64,000 nucleotides of DNA from ZC4RG30 sp963777735. GTDB taxonomy: Bacteria > Pseudomonadota > Gammaproteobacteria > Steroidobacterales > Steroidobacteraceae. Positions 61,709 through 64,000 of this stretch are shown one piece after another (the stretch's first letter is position 1; every line of letters starts with the position of its first letter). The position numbers were made by a program, and so were the translations under genes. The DNA lies in the NCBI GenBank assembly GCA_963777735.1, contig CAVZRQ010000005.1, positions 62,001-126,000 on the forward strand. Direction: 5' to 3'. Below the pieces are notes generated by a model. The model saw only the letters and a list, made by a program, of their open reading frames with translations, was not told the origin of the DNA and searched no databases.

Positions 61709-62383
61709 TCAGGCAGCGGAGTACAGGAAGCTGTAGCCGTATTCCTGTGCGCGGGTCAGCGCCATCACGCCGGCGGGCACCATGTGGGCATTGGGAACGG
61801 TGTTTGCCACCAGTTCGGCATGCACATCTTCTGCCTTCAATCCTGCCTGCCGCGCGATCATGCCCGAGATCAGTGTGGTCGCCGTATCGCAGATCGCGAA
61901 CTGCACGCCCCTGGCAGCGGCGGCAGCAATGGCATTGGTCTGGGCATTCTTGCTGGGAGCAGGTGGTGCTTCGGCGGCGGGATCTCGTGCCGGAGGCCGG
62001 CCCATGGCGCCCAGGGAGCTGCCGTACTTGGCCCACATGGCATCGTTGAAGCCCAGTGTGGTGGAGGCATGGCGCAGGCATACGATGATGGCCATGTCCC
62101 GGTCAGCGCCCTTGTAGGCGCCGACCTGGGCATTCAGGATGTTGGTGGCATAGCGCAACGCGTTTGCGCTGCCCGCAGCGCTATCGGTGTCGATGAACAC
62201 GCGGTGATCGCCGGGCAGGGCATCCATCCACGCATCTTCTGCATGGCGTTTCGGTTCGAACTTGCCTGGCTTCTGCTGCGCCTGGGCAGTTGCGCTGCCG
62301 AGCGCCACGCCAGCCAATGCAGCCACGCCAAGGCCGCTCAGCAGAGTGCGCCGTCCGGCAGGATTGGAGTCATGTGAGTTCAT
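61709..62383 (-). CDS. Tat-exported DsrE-like protein
   Basis: A 224-residue protein from ATG 62383 with a twin-arginine signal (GRRTLLSGLGVAALAGVALG), so it is exported folded. The body has an alternating beta/alpha pattern and ends in VPAGVMALTRAQEYGYSFLYS, which resembles the C-terminal end of periplasmic DsrE/DsrF-like proteins. The sulfur-carrier cysteine of some DsrE proteins may be Cys in IIVCLRH or FAICDTA; neither is proven. It is 25 bases upstream of the oxidase gene and likely the first gene of the operon, preceded by TACACT as a possible -10. Confidence 0.55.
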   Translation of the reverse strand: MNSHDSNPAGRRTLLSGLGVAALAGVALGSATAQAQQKPGKFEPKRHAEDAWMDALPGDHRVFIDTDSAAGSANALRYATNILNAQVGAYKGADRDMAIIVCLRHASTTLGFNDAMWAKYGSSLGAMGRPPARDPAAEAPPAPSKNAQTNAIAAAAARGVQFAICDTATTLISGMIARQAGLKAEDVHAELVANTVPNAHMVPAGVMALTRAQEYGYSFLYSAA

Positions 62384-62545
62384 GATGGTCGCCCCTTGTG
62401 TCTTCTTCGTAGTGTAAGCCATGCCAATCCCCGCCGAAATCATCCACGATGCCGTCTGCATCCGGGCAGCCTGAATTGGTGATTCCGGCCGGGTCGGGGG
62501 TGGTCCATGGCGGCGTAGCTGCCTGTGCGGTGCCTTGCGGCGCCA

Positions 62546-62568
62546 GAATACCCCGTACCGAGGTATTC
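62546..62568. promoter_or_regulatory. Inverted repeat GAATACC-N9-GGTATTC
   Basis: A perfect 7-bp dyad with a 9-bp spacer in the divergent region between the DsrE-like/oxidase operon and the host-attachment gene, 20 bp from the FNR-type box. It is a candidate binding site for a second regulator; the factor is unknown. Confidence 0.35.
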
Positions 62569-62587
62569 GGTCCGCCGCCTCCCAGCG

Positions 62588-62629
62588 TTGATTTGAATCA
62601 ACAGCGCTGCGGCAGTTTGGGCCTACTAT
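62588..62629 (+). promoter_or_regulatory. FNR/Anr-dependent class II promoter
   Basis: TTGATTTGAATCAA (62588-62601) is an exact match to the FNR/Anr consensus TTGAT-N4-ATCAA. A -10 element TACTAT lies at 62624-62629, predicting a transcription start near 62636. The box is then centred at -41.5, the class II activator position. It would switch on the host-attachment-family gene and the cyclophilin gene under low oxygen. Whether it also acts leftward on the oxidase operon, 205 bp away, is not clear from spacing. Confidence 0.65.
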
Positions 62630-62656
62630 GGTATCCATTCATCACAGGGGCCAGAC

Positions 62657-63034
62657 ATGCAGCTTGCACATAACGCGACCATCGTTGTAACCGACGGGCA
62701 GAAACTGCGGCTGTTCCGCAATACGGGCGACGAACTGCAACTGACGCTCAGTGAATTGCCGCAACCGGATGTTCACGGCACGGCCGGCGAGGGCAAGCAC
62801 CAGGACAACGATCGGCATGAGGTCAGCTACGAGGCTGCCGTGGCCAAGTGGTTGAACCACGAGATCACTACCGGCAAGATCGGGGCGGTCTATCTCATTG
62901 CGCCGCCGCGGGCCTTGGGCGAGCTGCGTCAGCACTACGGCAAAATGCTCAAAGACAAGTTGCTGGGCGAAATGGCGAAAGAGCACACCAATGATCCATT
63001 GCATACAATCGAACAGGTAATCAAACACGCCTGA
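62657..63034 (+). CDS. Host attachment family protein
   Basis: A 125-residue protein of the family annotated as required for attachment to host cells. It has the opening TIVVTDGQKLRLFRNTGDELQLT, a GEGKHQDNDRHEVSYEAAVAKWLNHE region and an eRF1-like nucleotide-fold ending (YLIAPPRALGELR). The family is probably related to archaeal release-factor-like domains, and its real function is unsettled. It has a Shine-Dalgarno-like AGGGG and is driven by the FNR-type promoter. The cyclophilin gene follows 7 bases later. Confidence 0.8.
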   Translation: MQLAHNATIVVTDGQKLRLFRNTGDELQLTLSELPQPDVHGTAGEGKHQDNDRHEVSYEAAVAKWLNHEITTGKIGAVYLIAPPRALGELRQHYGKMLKDKLLGEMAKEHTNDPLHTIEQVIKHA

Positions 63035-63041
63035 GGCGTCG

Positions 63042-63662
63042 ATGCGCAGTTTTCTAGTCCATCTGGTTGCCAGTGCTGTATTGGCAGGCAGCGCGCTCGC
63101 GCAGGAACCATCGGCGGTGGCGCCTCCCGTGGTTCCGGCCACTGTCAAGGTGGTCCTTCAGACCAGTCTCGGCGACATCCACGTCGCCCTGGAGAAGGAC
63201 CGCGCACCCATCACTGCCGGCAATTTCCTCCGATATGTCGATCTCAAGCGCTTCGATGGCATCACCTTCTACCGCGCGGTGAAGGTCGATGAAGAAGGCA
63301 AGTACGGTCTGGTGCAGGGTGGACTTCGCAATGACCCCAAGCGTGTATTCAAACCGATCGCGCATGAGTTTCCCGCCACAACGGGATTGAGTCATCTCGA
63401 CGGTGCAATCTCCATGGCGCATGTCGGCCCTGGTACTGCTGTCGCGGATTTCTTCTTCGTCATCGGCGATCTCACGGATCTTGATGGCAAGGGCACTCCC
63501 GAGAAGCCGGGTTATCCGGTCTTCGGGCGCGTCACGGAAGGCATGGATGTTCTGCGTGCGATCATGGTGATGCCGCGCTCCGAAGAAGTGGGCGATGGCT
63601 CCATGAAGGGGCAGATGCTGGCAAGTCCTGTCAGGATACTGACGGTTCGCCGCGCCGAGTAA
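63042..63662 (+). CDS. Periplasmic cyclophilin-type peptidyl-prolyl isomerase
   Basis: A 206-residue protein with a signal peptide (LVHLVASAVLAGSALAQ) and a cyclophilin domain. The catalytic Arg is in TFYRAVK; GLVQGG, ISMAHVG, DFFFVIGD and FGRVTEGMDVLRAI form the active-site surface. It assists folding of exported proteins by proline isomerisation. It shares a transcript with the host-attachment-family gene and overlaps the convergent yaeQ gene by 32 bases. Confidence 0.85.
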   Translation: MRSFLVHLVASAVLAGSALAQEPSAVAPPVVPATVKVVLQTSLGDIHVALEKDRAPITAGNFLRYVDLKRFDGITFYRAVKVDEEGKYGLVQGGLRNDPKRVFKPIAHEFPATTGLSHLDGAISMAHVGPGTAVADFFFVIGDLTDLDGKGTPEKPGYPVFGRVTEGMDVLRAIMVMPRSEEVGDGSMKGQMLASPVRILTVRRAE

Positions 63663-64000
63663 GTACGGTCTGCAGCGTGTCGCTGCCGATGGTCAGGTAG
63701 ATCTCCGATTCCGAGCGTGCGAGCGACCATTTCATGCGTCGCTCGAGTCGCGCCACGACCTGCGCCAGCCATTGCCGGTCGAATGCATACACGCTGAGCT
63801 CTTCGGTCCGATGGATCTTTGCCTCGGCGATGCGACTCTCCCACTGGACAGGATCCTTGTGGGTATAGACAGCGACACGCTGTGCGGCCTTGCTGGCGCG
63901 ATGCAGGCGATCCGGCTCGGGCAGGCCGATGTCCACCCAGGTGGTGAGTGCGCCCGTCAGATCACGCACCAGCACGGCGGGTTCATCCGGATCCGAGAGG
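63631..64000 (-). CDS. yaeQ: YaeQ family protein, C-terminal part
   Basis: The frame is open through the right window edge, so only about 122 C-terminal residues are visible. Segments LSDPDEPAVLVRDLTGALTTWVDIGLPEPDRL (split into two here) and LSVYAFDRQWLAQVVARLERRM line up with the C-terminal half of YaeQ proteins, which have a PD-(D/E)XK nuclease-like fold with no settled function. The likely start lies outside the window. It overlaps the cyclophilin gene tail-to-tail. Confidence 0.8.
   Translation of the reverse strand, partial: LSDPDEPAVLVRDLTGALTTWVDIGLPEPDRLHRASKAAQRVAVYTHKDPVQWESRIAEAKIHRTEELSVYAFDRQWLAQVVARLERRMKWSLARSESEIYLTIGSDTLQTVLTRRGEPSVS

Overview
The window reads as a stretch of a high-GC Gram-negative chromosome, most likely a gammaproteobacterium. 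Supporting signs are an outer-membrane porin, a TonB-dependent receptor, cbb3-type respiration, tannase-family periplasmic esterases, GGDEF/EAL signalling and a tRNA-Arg with an encoded CCA. A Steroidobacter/Nevskia-like lineage is possible but cannot be shown from the sequence alone. There are no rRNA genes, CRISPR arrays or intact prophage. One tRNA gene is present, carrying a small decayed integrative element. About fifty genes can be supported and most intergenic gaps are short.

Layout: bases 1-4522 (+) hold the end of an MFS transporter, a sucrose phosphorylase, a doubly frameshifted tannase-family gene, a DUF6152 protein and a periplasmic hypothetical. Bases 4559-12849 (-) hold an intact tannase-family esterase and a tightly packed operon tal-ackA-xfp-pduL-cbpA-cbpM, a phosphoketolase route with both acetyl-phosphate outlets and a DnaJ-like chaperone pair. 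Bases 12927-17274 (+) hold a frameshifted P-type ATPase, a porin and a small PstS-like protein. Then come a GGDEF/EAL protein (-), an oxidoreductase remnant, an overlapping trypsin-like protease/FHA membrane-protein pair, zwf, and a MarR regulator divergent from an otsB-GH15-otsA trehalose operon. Next are a YbaL-type antiporter, a small lipoprotein and a methyltransferase.

Bases 31850-41057 are the most distinctive block: five contiguous genes encoding two circularly permuted ATP-grasp enzymes, two alpha-E domains (one free, one fused) and two transglutaminase-fold proteins, one carrying DUF2126. This is a predicted but biochemically uncharacterised peptide-ligation/transfer system. It is followed by tRNA-Arg(ACG), whose 3' part is duplicated 2.2 kb downstream; the duplicated ends bracket a decayed element with a truncated integrase and an IS91-type transposase fragment.

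Bases 43592-54847 hold a TonB receptor, a MASE1 histidine kinase, small periplasmic proteins, a class-C serine hydrolase, an aldehyde dehydrogenase and a class A penicillin-binding protein. Bases 54892-62383 (-) hold a hemerythrin-domain protein, a lytic transglycosylase, a zinc-ribbon protein and a respiratory operon. In that operon a single 886-residue polypeptide combines CcoN, CcoO and a diheme CcoP-like region, flanked by a TsdA-like diheme cytochrome, a small membrane protein and a Tat-exported DsrE-like protein. A perfect FNR/Anr box at 62588-62601 sits at the class II position of a promoter reading into a host-attachment-family gene and a cyclophilin. A partial yaeQ closes the window.

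Taken together, the genes suggest a heterotroph using sugars and plant-type esters, with low-oxygen respiration, trehalose synthesis and acetyl-phosphate metabolism. Three apparent single-base frameshifts in two otherwise well-conserved genes may be sequencing or assembly errors, and should be checked before those genes are called dead.
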